From a virus: 43,792 nt of DNA. Positions 30,458-39,847 of this stretch are shown here, one piece after another. A program made the position numbers and the translations under genes. The number at the start of each line of letters is the position of its first letter. Position 1 is the first letter of the stretch. The notes beneath the pieces were generated by a model. The model ran no database searches, had not been told where the DNA came from, and worked only from the letters and a program-made list of their open reading frames with translations. The stretch is from positions 1-43,792 of the IMG/VR virus record IMGVR_UViG_3300042987_001137; one strand, given 5' to 3'.

Positions 30458-30583
30458 TTATTTTCCTTGTCCTCGGCTTTTTTTCCTGCCGTGATTAGGT
30501 AAAGAATTCCTACCTTGTCCTTGACGAGTTTTTTTGGGTTTGGCTTCCAGTTTTACGAATGCTCCTGCTTTTGCACGTGCCAT
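30458..30583 (-). CDS. very basic small protein (41 aa)
   Basis: The ORF starts at 30583 and ends at 30458. It reads MARAKAGAFVKLEAKPKKTR and then QGQGRNSLPNHGRKKSRGQG, i.e. Lys/Arg/Gly-rich and probably disordered, of a type seen repeatedly next to virion genes in cyanophages. Nucleic-acid binding is plausible. It lies 5 bases after the next upstream gene. Confidence 0.55.
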   Translation of the reverse strand: MARAKAGAFVKLEAKPKKTRQGQGRNSLPNHGRKKSRGQGK

Positions 30584-30588
30584 GGGAA

Positions 30589-30876
30589 TCACCAGTTGTA
30601 ATTACACGCCCACCATCCCGGAGTAAGTTTGTCTTTCTTCTCGGAACAGTTGTGACGCGACTTAAAGTTAGCACGTCTATCCTCGTCGCGATGCTGAAGA
30701 TAATCTTGATATCCCCTGGCACCGAAACGAACAATAGCTTCCTTGCCCCCCTGGCAAGCCTTGACAACGTACTTGTGCTTATCTCCTTTAGGAGCACGCT
30801 GTGGTTTGTTACAAGGCATCTTATCTTTCTGATACCTATGCGCAGCAGAAGCTGCTTTACGATGTTGATCAGCCAT
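30589..30876 (-). CDS. small basic phage protein (95 aa), DUF5872-like
   Basis: The pattern KACQGGKEAIVRFGARGYQD followed by RRANFKSRHNCSEKKDKLTPG and WWACNYNW matches a small basic phage family with conserved RFG, ARHNC-like and Trp motifs. Three Cys and several His residues suggest a zinc-binding fold. Such proteins occur near phage structural genes; the role is unknown. The start overlaps the stop of the large virion protein gene by one base. Confidence 0.6.
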   Translation of the reverse strand: MADQHRKAASAAHRYQKDKMPCNKPQRAPKGDKHKYVVKACQGGKEAIVRFGARGYQDYLQHRDEDRRANFKSRHNCSEKKDKLTPGWWACNYNW

Positions 30877-33374
30877 TAGAAAAGACTAAAACCAGAGGTG
30901 AACTCATCCAAAATTTCATTGCCACTCTTACTTTTGTAAGTAGTGCTTTCATCATTCAAGTTTAAGTTAAACATGTTTTCTGTATCTGTTTTCTCTTCAC
31001 CAAAGAAACCTTCCATGGAGCTGAGAGATTTAAAAGGATCTGAGAATGAATCTTTTGTCAGACCCAAGGTATCTGAGTCTTTGGTTTGCTGGAATAGCTT
31101 TTGATCAGCAGGATCCAAATCAGGGAAGAAATTTTTGTAGAACTCATCTTCTGTTCCTTGGTATCCAGCGCTCTGAAACACTTTATACAGCTCTGTCTTT
31201 GGTGTAATCGATGTACTTGTAAAATCAGTTGGACGTTCAATGTAAGAAGATCCCAGCAGTTCTTGGCGGGGTCTTTCCTTGAGTTCATTCAAGATTTTAA
31301 TCTGTTGCCTAATGTCTTCTGCCGAAGATGTCCTTAAAGTTCCTGCAACAAAATTACGCAAGTCTTGATAGGTACCTTCAAAAGAAGTAAGACCATATGG
31401 CTTAAGGACGGCACCCCAGGTTGACTTATCACCTGGATCAATATTCTTAAGAACAGAATCTGCAAATTCTTCGGGAGTAATGAACTGACCAAAAACAGTC
31501 CCCTGTTTCAATGCTTCTTCCTTAAGAGCTGGGAGGATGCGCCCATAAATTTCATCTTGTATATTGCTTGCTGTAAGGATATCTTGAGCCGGATCATATC
31601 CTTGTGCCCGACCTTTTACCTGATAGTGCATTCGCGCAAACTCTTCTTTATTGTTTACATCAACTCCAAATCGATAAGCTTGTTGCGCCCAATAAGCGTC
31701 ACCGTTCTTAGCTGCTTCCCAATCACTTGCAACTGTCTGTGATTGAATTCCATACCGTTCTTCTGCTGCTTTATTTCCATACGGATTAAAGTAAAAATCA
31801 GTATTGAAGTAACGGTCAGGCGTGTTTTGAACCTGCTGTAAATATTGTTCAGCACGCAGGTTTGCCACCATGCTCACGGCATTAAGCATGTCCTGTGTCT
31901 GGAACGGGTTCTGTTCTTGCTTGCTTACGTCTAAATACTCAATAAACTCATTCATAGATTTAGAAGAGTTGAAGCGAGGAGTTAAGTATTTGTCAATAAA
32001 CTCTTTTGCAAATTCTGATTGGATTTTAACGTTCTCTGTCGCACCTTCTTGTGTAAAGCCTAATTCAATATCTTGCTCGTACTTTTTCTTTAGTTCGTTA
32101 TCAAACCAAGCTTGCCAGTTATAACTTGTGTTGTTATTTAAACCCGTAATATTGCTAATTCCTTTTTCAAAACTTTCGGTTGCTTTGTTTCCAGAGGTAA
32201 ACGCCAAGATGCCACCAATGCCAGTATCTCCCAACATTGAGTTACTAATCTCTTTGTTGAAATTCATTACCTCATTAAATCCCGGCAAACCTTGCAAGGT
32301 CGAAAGAAACTGTTCTTTAGCTTTTGCTTCTTTCATTTTCGCGATGGTTTCTTTCAGCACATCCTGTGCCAATGCACCAAAACGTTTAACATCAATGGTC
32401 GCCTTTTCGCCAACTGCAGAGTTGACTGCATCCTCAAGTTCTGTAATACCGTATCCAGCGTTTGCATTGTATTGGAAAGAGATTTGCTTGTCTTCTGGCC
32501 TATCTGACAGACGGAAGAGAGCTGCAAACTCATCAGCTTTTGTAGGATCCAGGGAATATTGCTTGCCTAATTGCGTCCAATAAGGGTCGTTGTTTTTTGC
32601 CTTTTCCCATTCTTGTCCGATCTCTGGAACAGAAAGCAAACGTTCAGTTTGAGTACCTGTATCAATGCCAAGCTGCATATTACGAGCAGCTTGAATATCC
32701 GCGTCTGTAGGTTGGTATTCGACGTAGCTTTCAGAAGCATCGAGTTCTTCTGTGGGATTAGCACGCAAACCTATTTCCTTCCCTTGAGTTGTATAGTGCC
32801 AAAGGTAGAAGGTATTTTCGTTGTACCTCCCAATGATATCAAGATCGTCAGCGTCTACAGCTTCTTGCCATTGAGCAGCAAGGTCAGGTGATTGTTGTTT
32901 ATAAAAAGCGTAATCAAATGTACCGTAAGGAGGTTTTGCTCCTAAGTTTGCATCCCATGTCTGCAGTTTTTCTGTGGCATAAAAGTTACGAAAACTTGTG
33001 TTAATCAAGCTTGTAAAAGTTTCGCCTAAACCAGCCGCATTTATCTGGTTTAATATGCTGTCTCTTTGGGTGGTGTAATCCCCTCCCAGTGTCCTGTTTG
33101 CAGTAGACACTGTGAGATCATATATCTGATTTTTCTGTGCGTTGAGTTCATTTAGTGCTTGGTTTTCTGCATTGAGCTGGGCGTTTCTTTCATTGGTTGC
33201 TGTATCGGGTCCATAAACAGCTGTCTTCGTGCTAGTCGGTACTCCCTTAATAAAAACCGTTGTTGTTTTGTAATCAACAATCTTCTGTACGTTAGTGGGA
33301 TAATCAGTGCGATAGTCGGTCTTTTCGTAGGTTACGTTCCACTGCTTTGCTGTTGTGTCGTATGAAATAGCCAT
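30876..33374 (-). CDS. large virion protein, possibly internal/tail protein
   Basis: This 832-residue, largely helical protein has two related segments (EWEKAKNNDPYWTQLGKQYS near residue 260 and DWEAAKNGDAYWAQQAYRFG near 550), plus AAQWQEAVDADDLDIIGRYN near 165, a phrase recurring in large cyanophage virion proteins. The C-terminus is acidic and flexible. No enzyme motif is seen. It resembles the big internal or tail-tube-associated proteins of cyanophages. It is transcribed ahead of the small basic genes. Confidence 0.55.
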   Translation of the reverse strand: MAISYDTTAKQWNVTYEKTDYRTDYPTNVQKIVDYKTTTVFIKGVPTSTKTAVYGPDTATNERNAQLNAENQALNELNAQKNQIYDLTVSTANRTLGGDYTTQRDSILNQINAAGLGETFTSLINTSFRNFYATEKLQTWDANLGAKPPYGTFDYAFYKQQSPDLAAQWQEAVDADDLDIIGRYNENTFYLWHYTTQGKEIGLRANPTEELDASESYVEYQPTDADIQAARNMQLGIDTGTQTERLLSVPEIGQEWEKAKNNDPYWTQLGKQYSLDPTKADEFAALFRLSDRPEDKQISFQYNANAGYGITELEDAVNSAVGEKATIDVKRFGALAQDVLKETIAKMKEAKAKEQFLSTLQGLPGFNEVMNFNKEISNSMLGDTGIGGILAFTSGNKATESFEKGISNITGLNNNTSYNWQAWFDNELKKKYEQDIELGFTQEGATENVKIQSEFAKEFIDKYLTPRFNSSKSMNEFIEYLDVSKQEQNPFQTQDMLNAVSMVANLRAEQYLQQVQNTPDRYFNTDFYFNPYGNKAAEERYGIQSQTVASDWEAAKNGDAYWAQQAYRFGVDVNNKEEFARMHYQVKGRAQGYDPAQDILTASNIQDEIYGRILPALKEEALKQGTVFGQFITPEEFADSVLKNIDPGDKSTWGAVLKPYGLTSFEGTYQDLRNFVAGTLRTSSAEDIRQQIKILNELKERPRQELLGSSYIERPTDFTSTSITPKTELYKVFQSAGYQGTEDEFYKNFFPDLDPADQKLFQQTKDSDTLGLTKDSFSDPFKSLSSMEGFFGEEKTDTENMFNLNLNDESTTYKSKSGNEILDEFTSGFSLF

Positions 33375-33375
33375 G

Positions 33376-33741
33376 TCAACTTGCTAAACCAAACACCGGA
33401 ATGGGACACAAGAAAACATCAAGTGATTCTTGTTGTACCCAAGTATTGATTCTATCCATCCTAGCTTGATTAAAAAATTCTTGCTTACAGTACCATTCTT
33501 CTAGTTTGTAACTTGCTTTACTTGCATTACATCTTCTGCAAGCTGGCACCAGATTATTCCGTTTGCTGGATCCCGATTTGAAACGAGGGATTATGTGATC
33601 AAGAGATGTTGCACAATCGTTGCAATAAGCACAGCGATTGTCCCAGGCGTCGTATATTGCTTGTCGATATCTTTTCTTTGCCAACTTAGGAGTTAATTCA
33701 ATGAGCAGGTTCAGTGGTTCCTGTTCAGAGTTAAACACCAT
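33376..33741 (-). CDS. HNH endonuclease (121 aa)
   Basis: CAYCNDCATSLDHIIPRFKS and NLVPACRRCNASKAS make a standard HNH nuclease core with two CxxC zinc pairs, D-H dyad and Asn. This form is common in cyanobacteria and their phages, and may be a homing or nicking enzyme. It lies at the end of the large virion gene's upstream border and before a strand switch. It is likely active by motif. Confidence 0.85.
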   Translation of the reverse strand: MVFNSEQEPLNLLIELTPKLAKKRYRQAIYDAWDNRCAYCNDCATSLDHIIPRFKSGSSKRNNLVPACRRCNASKASYKLEEWYCKQEFFNQARMDRINTWVQQESLDVFLCPIPVFGLAS

Positions 33742-33788
33742 ACAGGCTATGCCGTTAACTCATTTTAGATTCACCTCATTTGTTATCG

Positions 33789-33803
33789 CATGTTACAAAC
33801 ATG
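33789..33803. promoter_or_regulatory. palindromic operator candidate
   Basis: CATGTT-ACA-AACATG is a perfect 6-3-6 inverted repeat in the divergent gap between the HNH gene (minus) and the HTH gene (plus). An AT-rich AATATTAAAA follows. Size and position fit a repressor operator, possibly for the HTH protein downstream. Confidence 0.5.
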
Positions 33804-33875
33804 TGAAAATAATATTAAAAAGCTTTATGTCTCAGCGCATCTCGTTAGCCTTTAATGGTAACCAGTCTTTATGCC

Positions 33876-34121
33876 ATGAGCAAAAGCACCGGATGGGTTT
33901 CAATGCAAAGGGCCTCTGAACTCTTGAACATCGACAAAAAACTCCTCTCGACATATCGAGACAATGGTACCTTAAAGCTGGGACCACACTACGCAGCCTT
34001 CCCGGAGACACGTTCCAGGGACAGTTTCCGCTGGAACCCGTACGCCGTCAGGAAAGAACTCCAAAAGACAGGGCTGTTCCCAACTGCTCAAGTTTCTGAA
34101 GGTGGTATTCCTTCTGCATAA
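33876..34121 (+). CDS. small HTH DNA-binding protein (81 aa)
   Basis: ATG 33876 (MSKSTGWVSMQRASELLNID) is preferred to 33855. Residues 7-30 form a helix-turn-helix like those of excisionases (SMQRASELLNIDKKLLSTYR), followed by a winged part with HYAAFPETRSRDSFRWNP. It is probably a small regulator. It converges on the next minus gene, overlapping by 34 bases, and has a palindromic site upstream. Confidence 0.65.
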   Translation: MSKSTGWVSMQRASELLNIDKKLLSTYRDNGTLKLGPHYAAFPETRSRDSFRWNPYAVRKELQKTGLFPTAQVSEGGIPSA

Positions 34122-34324
34122 GCAGCCCATGCAAGACCAAGGGCTTCCATACCAGAACGCTCTGTTGTCTCATAAGGGAGATGCACAACATCTCCCTGTT
34201 TATATACAGTAGGAGACCCTTCGTATGAGATCGGGCTAAATCCATATTTTCTTCGCTCTGTTTGTTGCAGACTTGCGGGATTGTTGGTATCAACAACATC
34301 ACCGAATCCAGGTACATTTGTCAT
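34088..34324 (-). CDS. hypothetical protein (78 aa)
   Basis: The start ATG overlaps the stop of the upstream glycosyltransferase-methyltransferase gene (ATGA). It reads MTNVPGFGDVVDTNNPAS and later PTVYKQGDVVHLPYETTERS, with an Ala-rich helix at the end; it is soluble and beta-rich. No family is recognised. Coupling suggests a joint role with the glycosyltransferase. Confidence 0.6.
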   Translation of the reverse strand: MTNVPGFGDVVDTNNPASLQQTERRKYGFSPISYEGSPTVYKQGDVVHLPYETTERSGMEALGLAWAAYAEGIPPSET

Positions 34325-35937
34325 GGCTTTCTATAGATCATCAAGTTTTGAATGAACCAACCCATATGATATCCTTCGCTGATGTATGAGATGGCTTCCC
34401 ATTCTTCAAGGGTATCACGTACCAAACCTGTATCACTCAACAGTTTTTCCCAATATGATTTCTCTTGACAGTTAATGTGCCCAACTCCGCCTTGCCCAGG
34501 TTTTGCTGCAGTCCAAATCAAAACTCCTCCTGGGTTTAAAGCGTTATACATGATATCTGCAATGTTCTCGTTCTGAGATGAATCAATGTGTTCTGCTACT
34601 TCCATGCAGATAACAAGATCTGCTTTTTCTTCTACTTCATGCAGACTTTTGCAATGGATGTTTGGCATGTCTTTAACACGTACATCGGTGTCATAACCAA
34701 TGCAATCAACACCTAAATGATTAAATACATTCACATAAGTACCGGGGCCACAGCCAAGGTCAAGAACTGTTTCTGGCTTGAAGGTATCAATTAGATAAGG
34801 AACCAGGCGTTCAGCAAAGGGTTTTTCTTCTTGATCTAAAACGTGATAATCAATGACTTCTTTCTTGATATCATGCAGTTCGTACCATCCTTTACGCCAC
34901 AAGTCATTAAGTGTTTGGAAGATGTGATCATAACGTTTGCCACATGCCTCCAGGCTGTAACGATTACGTGCAGTAAAAGCAATTGCTTTTCTGTCTAACT
35001 GATCAACATTGATGATGGCGTCTAACCATTCTTGAAGAGTATGGCACCTAAATCCAGTCAGACCGTTTGCAACAGTCTCAGTGAATGCACCGTAGTCAAC
35101 TGAAATCAATGGTGTACCACACAGCATTGCTTCCACACCACTGCCCCCAAACGGTTCAGTGAAGTTGGTTGGCATCAATGCGGCTCTTGCATTACGCAGG
35201 AAAGCAGATCGTGCCTTGCCTGCAATGGGTCCACCGTAGTGGATGTTGGGATGGCTCCAGGGATTTGGATCGCCCTGACCATGGATGACAATAGGCCATG
35301 GGCTGTATTTTGCGATTTCAAGAATCGTATCCATTCCCTTTTGAGAACAGATACGACCAAGGAAAGCAAGGTATTCACCTGGTTCGTAATTTGGTTCCCA
35401 TTCATCAAGATCAAAATAATTTGGAACTACCCATTCGTAGTTACGCCCTTGCCTATTTTCTTTACCTTGATGGTAATGCATCCAGGCATAAGATTCAAAA
35501 ATACGGAAACTATTTGGCATCAATATCGGATAACCAATACCTGTTTCAACGTGTTGATGATGTGGGAACTCAGCCATTAACCCCTGGTGAGCATGGCCAA
35601 ATGGATGGCAAATAATATCTTCTTTCTGCAGATTCTCCTTTAATGCCGGAAGGAGTTTTGCTTCAAATGCAATATGGCCTTCACTACCAACTGTGGCGTC
35701 GTTACCAAAGAAGTCAGTGTGTTTCCTCTTTCCATAGAAATGGTCGTATTCATCATTTGTCAACATTGTGACATGATGAGTTGCATTAGCTTCTGATCCT
35801 TCGTTTGCGTACTCAAATACCTCATAACCCTGTGCCTGCATCATCTTCGGAAACCGAAGAGCTTTACCAGTAAATGCACAATGTGAATATTCAAGCTGTG
35901 CTTTGGTATGAAAAATACCAATAAGATGCAGACGCAT
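34321..35937 (-). CDS. fusion: GT-B glycosyltransferase + SAM methyltransferase
   Basis: Residues about 1-355 are a GT4-like glycosyltransferase with EYLAFLGRICSQKGMDTILE, the sugar-donor motif EPFGGSGVEAMLCGTPLISV and an N-terminal acceptor half. Residues about 370-538 are a class I methyltransferase with motif I VLDLGCGPGTYVNVF and later LVICMEVAEHID. The order suggests a sugar is transferred and then methylated, or two linked steps on one glycan. The target could be virion protein, modified base or host surface. It is next to virion genes, so fibre decoration is plausible. Confidence 0.8.
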   Translation of the reverse strand: MRLHLIGIFHTKAQLEYSHCAFTGKALRFPKMMQAQGYEVFEYANEGSEANATHHVTMLTNDEYDHFYGKRKHTDFFGNDATVGSEGHIAFEAKLLPALKENLQKEDIICHPFGHAHQGLMAEFPHHQHVETGIGYPILMPNSFRIFESYAWMHYHQGKENRQGRNYEWVVPNYFDLDEWEPNYEPGEYLAFLGRICSQKGMDTILEIAKYSPWPIVIHGQGDPNPWSHPNIHYGGPIAGKARSAFLRNARAALMPTNFTEPFGGSGVEAMLCGTPLISVDYGAFTETVANGLTGFRCHTLQEWLDAIINVDQLDRKAIAFTARNRYSLEACGKRYDHIFQTLNDLWRKGWYELHDIKKEVIDYHVLDQEEKPFAERLVPYLIDTFKPETVLDLGCGPGTYVNVFNHLGVDCIGYDTDVRVKDMPNIHCKSLHEVEEKADLVICMEVAEHIDSSQNENIADIMYNALNPGGVLIWTAAKPGQGGVGHINCQEKSYWEKLLSDTGLVRDTLEEWEAISYISEGYHMGWFIQNLMIYRKP

Positions 35938-35952
35938 GCTTCAATAATTTGG

Positions 35953-36633
35953 TTACACCACGATAGCAAAACTCCTAGCTGTACTACCCCCCTGGAATAT
36001 TAAATTTTCTGTTAGTTCAATAAAAGAAGCATGGTCGGTGACAACAGCATTTTCTGTTGTGTTTACAGTGCCTCCATCGTAAAAAAAGGAACCAGTGTAA
36101 CTCATCGATGCACTTTGCGTAGCCCTGACCCAAATCTCACATATAATGACATCGTTATTAAGGGCGTTAACAGCGGTAGACGTAATACCGGTAATGTGTG
36201 AAACTTGTCTACTGGAAGCTGCTGTAGGTTCAAGACCGCCTAATGAAGTGCCGGCTGCATCTCTTATGGTGCCGACTTTAGTGCCCAAGGAGGGTCGCCA
36301 AACATAAATATTAAGAGAGTTGATCCACCAGTTAGCATTTAAATTGCTTTCAACTTCTGCTCCATTCAGAATCATTGTTCCCCCACCAACCGTTTGATTT
36401 CCCAACAAACGTGGAGAACAAAAAAATCCCATGAAATGATCCTGTGCAGCAAGAGAAGCACTGGTACTCACGCTTAAGGATGTAACGGCTGTCCCAAGAG
36501 ACGTATTCATACTCCTTAATGTTGTGGCATTAGTGGCACTAGCTGTTGGTACAATCGCAGATTGTTCGTTACCTGGAATGGTTGCTGTACCAAGAACAGG
36601 CGCAGCTGCGTGAAAATAAAGTCTTGTTGCCAT
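35953..36633 (-). CDS. virion protein, beta-rich (226 aa)
   Basis: Starts [18 protein letters not shown] and has long Ser/Thr/Ala/Val-rich strands with no catalytic motif, as in phage head-decoration or tail proteins. It ends in STARSFAIVV. It abuts the glycosyltransferase gene and overlaps the next gene at its start, so it belongs to the structural transcript. The exact virion role is unknown. Confidence 0.6.
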   Translation of the reverse strand: MATRLYFHAAAPVLGTATIPGNEQSAIVPTASATNATTLRSMNTSLGTAVTSLSVSTSASLAAQDHFMGFFCSPRLLGNQTVGGGTMILNGAEVESNLNANWWINSLNIYVWRPSLGTKVGTIRDAAGTSLGGLEPTAASSRQVSHITGITSTAVNALNNDVIICEIWVRATQSASMSYTGSFFYDGGTVNTTENAVVTDHASFIELTENLIFQGGSTARSFAIVV

Positions 36634-36926
36634 TACAAGTAGTTCCCTTTTAACGTACAGTTTAGGTTCTTGCTCGCAATTTCTGGCCTTACTGGACTAT
36701 CTGGTCTTTCATCACCACGGGAATCGTAGCAAGCGTTAGGCTGACCAATTGGAGTGCCGGTCCAAACAAGAAAAGGATTATTTGACCCAACTTCACATTC
36801 GCCACATTGATTACAGGTTCCTGTTATATTCCATCTTTCTCCATCTATTGTTTCGTATGTAACATAATCATCGCCTTGATCAATAATCCAGCAATTCGGA
36901 TCACATGTAAATTTTCTTTCCATCAT
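36633..36926 (-). CDS. Cys-rich small protein (97 aa)
   Basis: Cys residues in [11 protein letters not shown] and [12 protein letters not shown], then further single Cys residues, suggest a metal or Fe-S-like site or disulfides. Two ATGs (36926, 36923) lie at the stop of the collagen-like gene. The rest is Asp/Gly/Pro-rich. It may be a small virion part or metal-binding protein; the overlap at 36633 links it to the next gene. Confidence 0.55.
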   Translation of the reverse strand: MMERKFTCDPNCWIIDQGDDYVTYETIDGERWNITGTCNQCGECEVGSNNPFLVWTGTPIGQPNACYDSRGDERPDSPVRPEIASKNLNCTLKGNYL

Positions 36927-39799
36927 GCGTTAACCAAGACTTCAACTGACACCGTAGCCCTAGTAATACTAACAGGCGTGCCGCTCACCGCAAAACGCAG
37001 GACATCTGCAGTTGTAGAACCATTGATTGTTGTAAACCCTGTCCAGTTTATTGCTGAAGTATTTTTTTGTGCAGACGAAAGAGAAGGAGAGGTTCCCGCT
37101 GATGCGGTGAATGTAGGAAAATTTGTATAAGAAGCTTTGGAGACGTCAACGGTTAATGTACCAGTAACGTCTCCAACTATTGTCCACCTGATAATGGTTG
37201 CATCAAAATCAAGAATGACCTCTGCCTTGTTACCTGTTGTAATTACTGAACCACCACCGTCAATAACAACGTTGATGTTTCTGACTCTTGTATTTGTACT
37301 GACTGTTAACGTTCTTGATGCTGATGCGTTATAAGTAGTTCCAGTATCTAAAGATAATCCTGTAGAAATAGTTAAAGCATTAGCAAGAGTTAATGTTGTA
37401 TTTCCGTTGATAGTTGTGTTACCAGCTGCGTTTACCGTAATTCTCGTCGAGCTGTTGGTACCAATCTTCAAATCATGAGATCCTAATGTACCAAGTGCAA
37501 GCGTGCCTCCTGCTGCATAAAGATATGTTCCATCAATATCACCAAAAAGACCAGGTGATCCGTAGGTAGAAGAGTTAATCCCGAAATCACCATAAATGCT
37601 AGTCCCGCCAACGCGGTCATTATTTACAATGAAATCAGTAGACGCGTTAGTTCCGGTGCTTTTGTTTTGCAGAATAACCTGCACATAAGCATCTGCATCG
37701 CTAACAAAAGTCGCAATTTTATTGGTGTCATTAAATGTTAAATTGGGACCAACACTAAGAAAACCAACGTTATTGTTAGTGGATGGAGGAGTAGAAGAAA
37801 GATTTAAAGTCTGTGTTGTTGTTCCAGAAAGTGTGAGTGTGCTTAAAGAAGGTGTTGATGTCCAGCTCGTATCGTAATCTGTGGCAGATGTCTTACGAAG
37901 AATATCGTTAGTTGCACCGCCAACAGGAACGCCGGGCCCTGCAACACCGGTGGCACCCTGTACTCCAGTAGCTCCTGTAATACCAACTCCTGTGGCACCA
38001 GTAGCGCCTTGCACACCAGTAGCGCCTTGCACGCCAGTGGCACCCTGAACGCCGGTAGCCCCTGTAATACCGACTCCTGTGGCACCAGTTGCTCCTTGTA
38101 CTCCTGTAGCCCCTGTGATGCCGACACCTGTGGCACCAGTTGCTCCTTGCACACCAGTAGCGCCCTGGACTCCAGTGGCGCCTTGCACGCCAGTAGCCCC
38201 CGTAATACCAACTCCTGTGGCACCAGTGGCTCCTGTAGCACCCTCAACGCCGGTAGCCCCCTGAACACCTGTTGCGCCTGTAACACCGACTCCCGTGGCA
38301 CCAGTTGCTCCCTGTGGGCCAACATAACCAAGCGTGATTGCAGTCAGCCAAGAACTTGGTGTACTACCGGAATGCAGAAAATGTGCTGTTACGTTGGACG
38401 CATTTGTTGTTTTGGCATATACCTTGGTAACAATACGATCTGTAGCAGAAATAGCTGTATAAGGTGTTGTTAGTACAGCAAGTTCTGTGTAATAAGAAGA
38501 CGCTGTTGCGTTGATTTCTGGAGATGTAATATTAAAAATTTCTGTTTCTGTTCCTCCTGTGCTACGACGATAAACACGGAAAACTAATCTCGTATCACCA
38601 GTGGCGTCTGATACATAAGACCAAAAACGAATTGTATATTCTCCTGGAGGTAATTCATCTAATCCAGGATCACTTGCATTTGTTGCAAATTCTTCAATGA
38701 GAACTTCACCAAGACTACTGTTGGTGACAGCGGTCATGTCATCCTGTGGACTGCTATCTGGAATATCAGGGATAAGTGTTTCATATCCAGATATGTCAGA
38801 ATTTATTTGGCTGAAGTACCAAATACGACCACTTGCAGAGATCCCAGCAGCGCCAGTCGCTCCTGTGGCACCTGTTACCCCAGCGCCTGTAGCACCCTGT
38901 ACTCCTGTAGCACCCTGCACGCCAGTGGCACCCTGTACTCCAGTAGCCCCTGTAATACCAACGCCGGTTGGGCCCGTTGATCCTTGAATCCCGGTTGCAC
39001 CTGTGATACCTACCCCTGTTGCGCCAGTTGCACCTGTGATGCCTACCCCTGTAGCGCCTGTTGCACCTGTGATTCCAACACCAGTTGCGCCTGTGATACC
39101 TACTCCAGTTGCGCCAGTAGCACCGACCCCTGTAGCACCCGTTGCTCCTTGAACGCCAACTCCTGTGGCACCAGTAGCTCCTGAAACACCAATGGCACCT
39201 GTAGCACCTTGAACGCCCGTAGCCCCTGTAATACCTATTCCTGTTGCACCTGTATTCCCTTGAACTCCGGTCGCACCTTGTACGCCAGTTGCTCCTGTAA
39301 TACCTACTCCTGTAGCACCTGTAGCACCTGTGATGCCTACTCCAGTGGCTCCAGTGGCTCCGGTAGGACCGCTGGGCCCAGTAGGCCCCCCTGGATCCCC
39401 CGCTGGCCCCGTGGCACCAATCATATTGTAATCTTTTTCTAACCCTGTAACTTCATATACATGCCACGTGCCTTCTTGGCTAAGAACTGCTTCTTCACCA
39501 GGACCAAGAGAACCTTGCCAAAGTGTGCTTACATTCGTGCCATCATTATGTTCAACACGTACAGTGTTATCAAATACTGGTCCTTCATTACGTACTACAA
39601 GAGTTCTGATATTTCTTTGAACATTGTTCGGGGGAGATGTAACTACTACAGTTGTACCACTGACTGTAACTGTTTTATTCTGCCTGCCAGCGGTAACAAC
39701 GCCTGCTGCATTGTCTGCATAAGACGCATGAAATTCCAAAGTAGTTGCAGCCGTTGCGACAATCTGGATTACATCAACAGTTGACGTAAGGAGCAACAT
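36923..39799 (-). CDS. collagen-like tail fibre protein (958 aa)
   Basis: After an N-terminal beta domain (about 1-130), two Gly-X-Y collagen blocks ([11 protein letters not shown] and [10 protein letters not shown] types) flank a non-collagen domain of ~180 residues ([20 protein letters not shown]). They are followed by a C-terminal beta domain with the ending [14 protein letters not shown]. Such trimeric collagen rods occur in phage fibres and would be flexible. It is the longest fibre here and is probably a tail-fibre or head-fibre shaft. Confidence 0.85.
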   Translation of the reverse strand: MLLLTSTVDVIQIVATAATTLEFHASYADNAAGVVTAGRQNKTVTVSGTTVVVTSPPNNVQRNIRTLVVRNEGPVFDNTVRVEHNDGTNVSTLWQGSLGPGEEAVLSQEGTWHVYEVTGLEKDYNMIGATGPAGDPGGPTGPSGPTGATGATGVGITGATGATGVGITGATGVQGATGVQGNTGATGIGITGATGVQGATGAIGVSGATGATGVGVQGATGATGVGATGATGVGITGATGVGITGATGATGVGITGATGATGVGITGATGIQGSTGPTGVGITGATGVQGATGVQGATGVQGATGAGVTGATGATGAAGISASGRIWYFSQINSDISGYETLIPDIPDSSPQDDMTAVTNSSLGEVLIEEFATNASDPGLDELPPGEYTIRFWSYVSDATGDTRLVFRVYRRSTGGTETEIFNITSPEINATASSYYTELAVLTTPYTAISATDRIVTKVYAKTTNASNVTAHFLHSGSTPSSWLTAITLGYVGPQGATGATGVGVTGATGVQGATGVEGATGATGATGVGITGATGVQGATGVQGATGVQGATGATGVGITGATGVQGATGATGVGITGATGVQGATGVQGATGVQGATGATGVGITGATGVQGATGVAGPGVPVGGATNDILRKTSATDYDTSWTSTPSLSTLTLSGTTTQTLNLSSTPPSTNNNVGFLSVGPNLTFNDTNKIATFVSDADAYVQVILQNKSTGTNASTDFIVNNDRVGGTSIYGDFGINSSTYGSPGLFGDIDGTYLYAAGGTLALGTLGSHDLKIGTNSSTRITVNAAGNTTINGNTTLTLANALTISTGLSLDTGTTYNASASRTLTVSTNTRVRNINVVIDGGGSVITTGNKAEVILDFDATIIRWTIVGDVTGTLTVDVSKASYTNFPTFTASAGTSPSLSSAQKNTSAINWTGFTTINGSTTADVLRFAVSGTPVSITRATVSVEVLVNA
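37930..38325 (-). repeat. collagen-coding repeat block 2
   Basis: The DNA encodes tandem GATGVxGATG units (about 9-18 bp periodicity). It is nearly identical within the block, so copy number may vary by slippage. Confidence 0.75.
38845..39420 (-). repeat. collagen-coding repeat block 1
   Basis: A second block of Gly-X-Y coding repeats, longer than block 2, with [11 protein letters not shown]-type units. Reverse-strand ORFs in both blocks are shadows of the repeat. Confidence 0.75.
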
Positions 39800-39847
39800 T
39801 TGAGCTAAGCCTTATTTCTTTGTTATTGTTTTATTTTAAACGAAGAA

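Noticed and set aside
37930-39420. Antisense collagen-block ORFs on the plus strand
   Set aside because: They are Cys/Ser/Thr/Pro-repeat translations of the Gly-X-Y DNA, not real genes.
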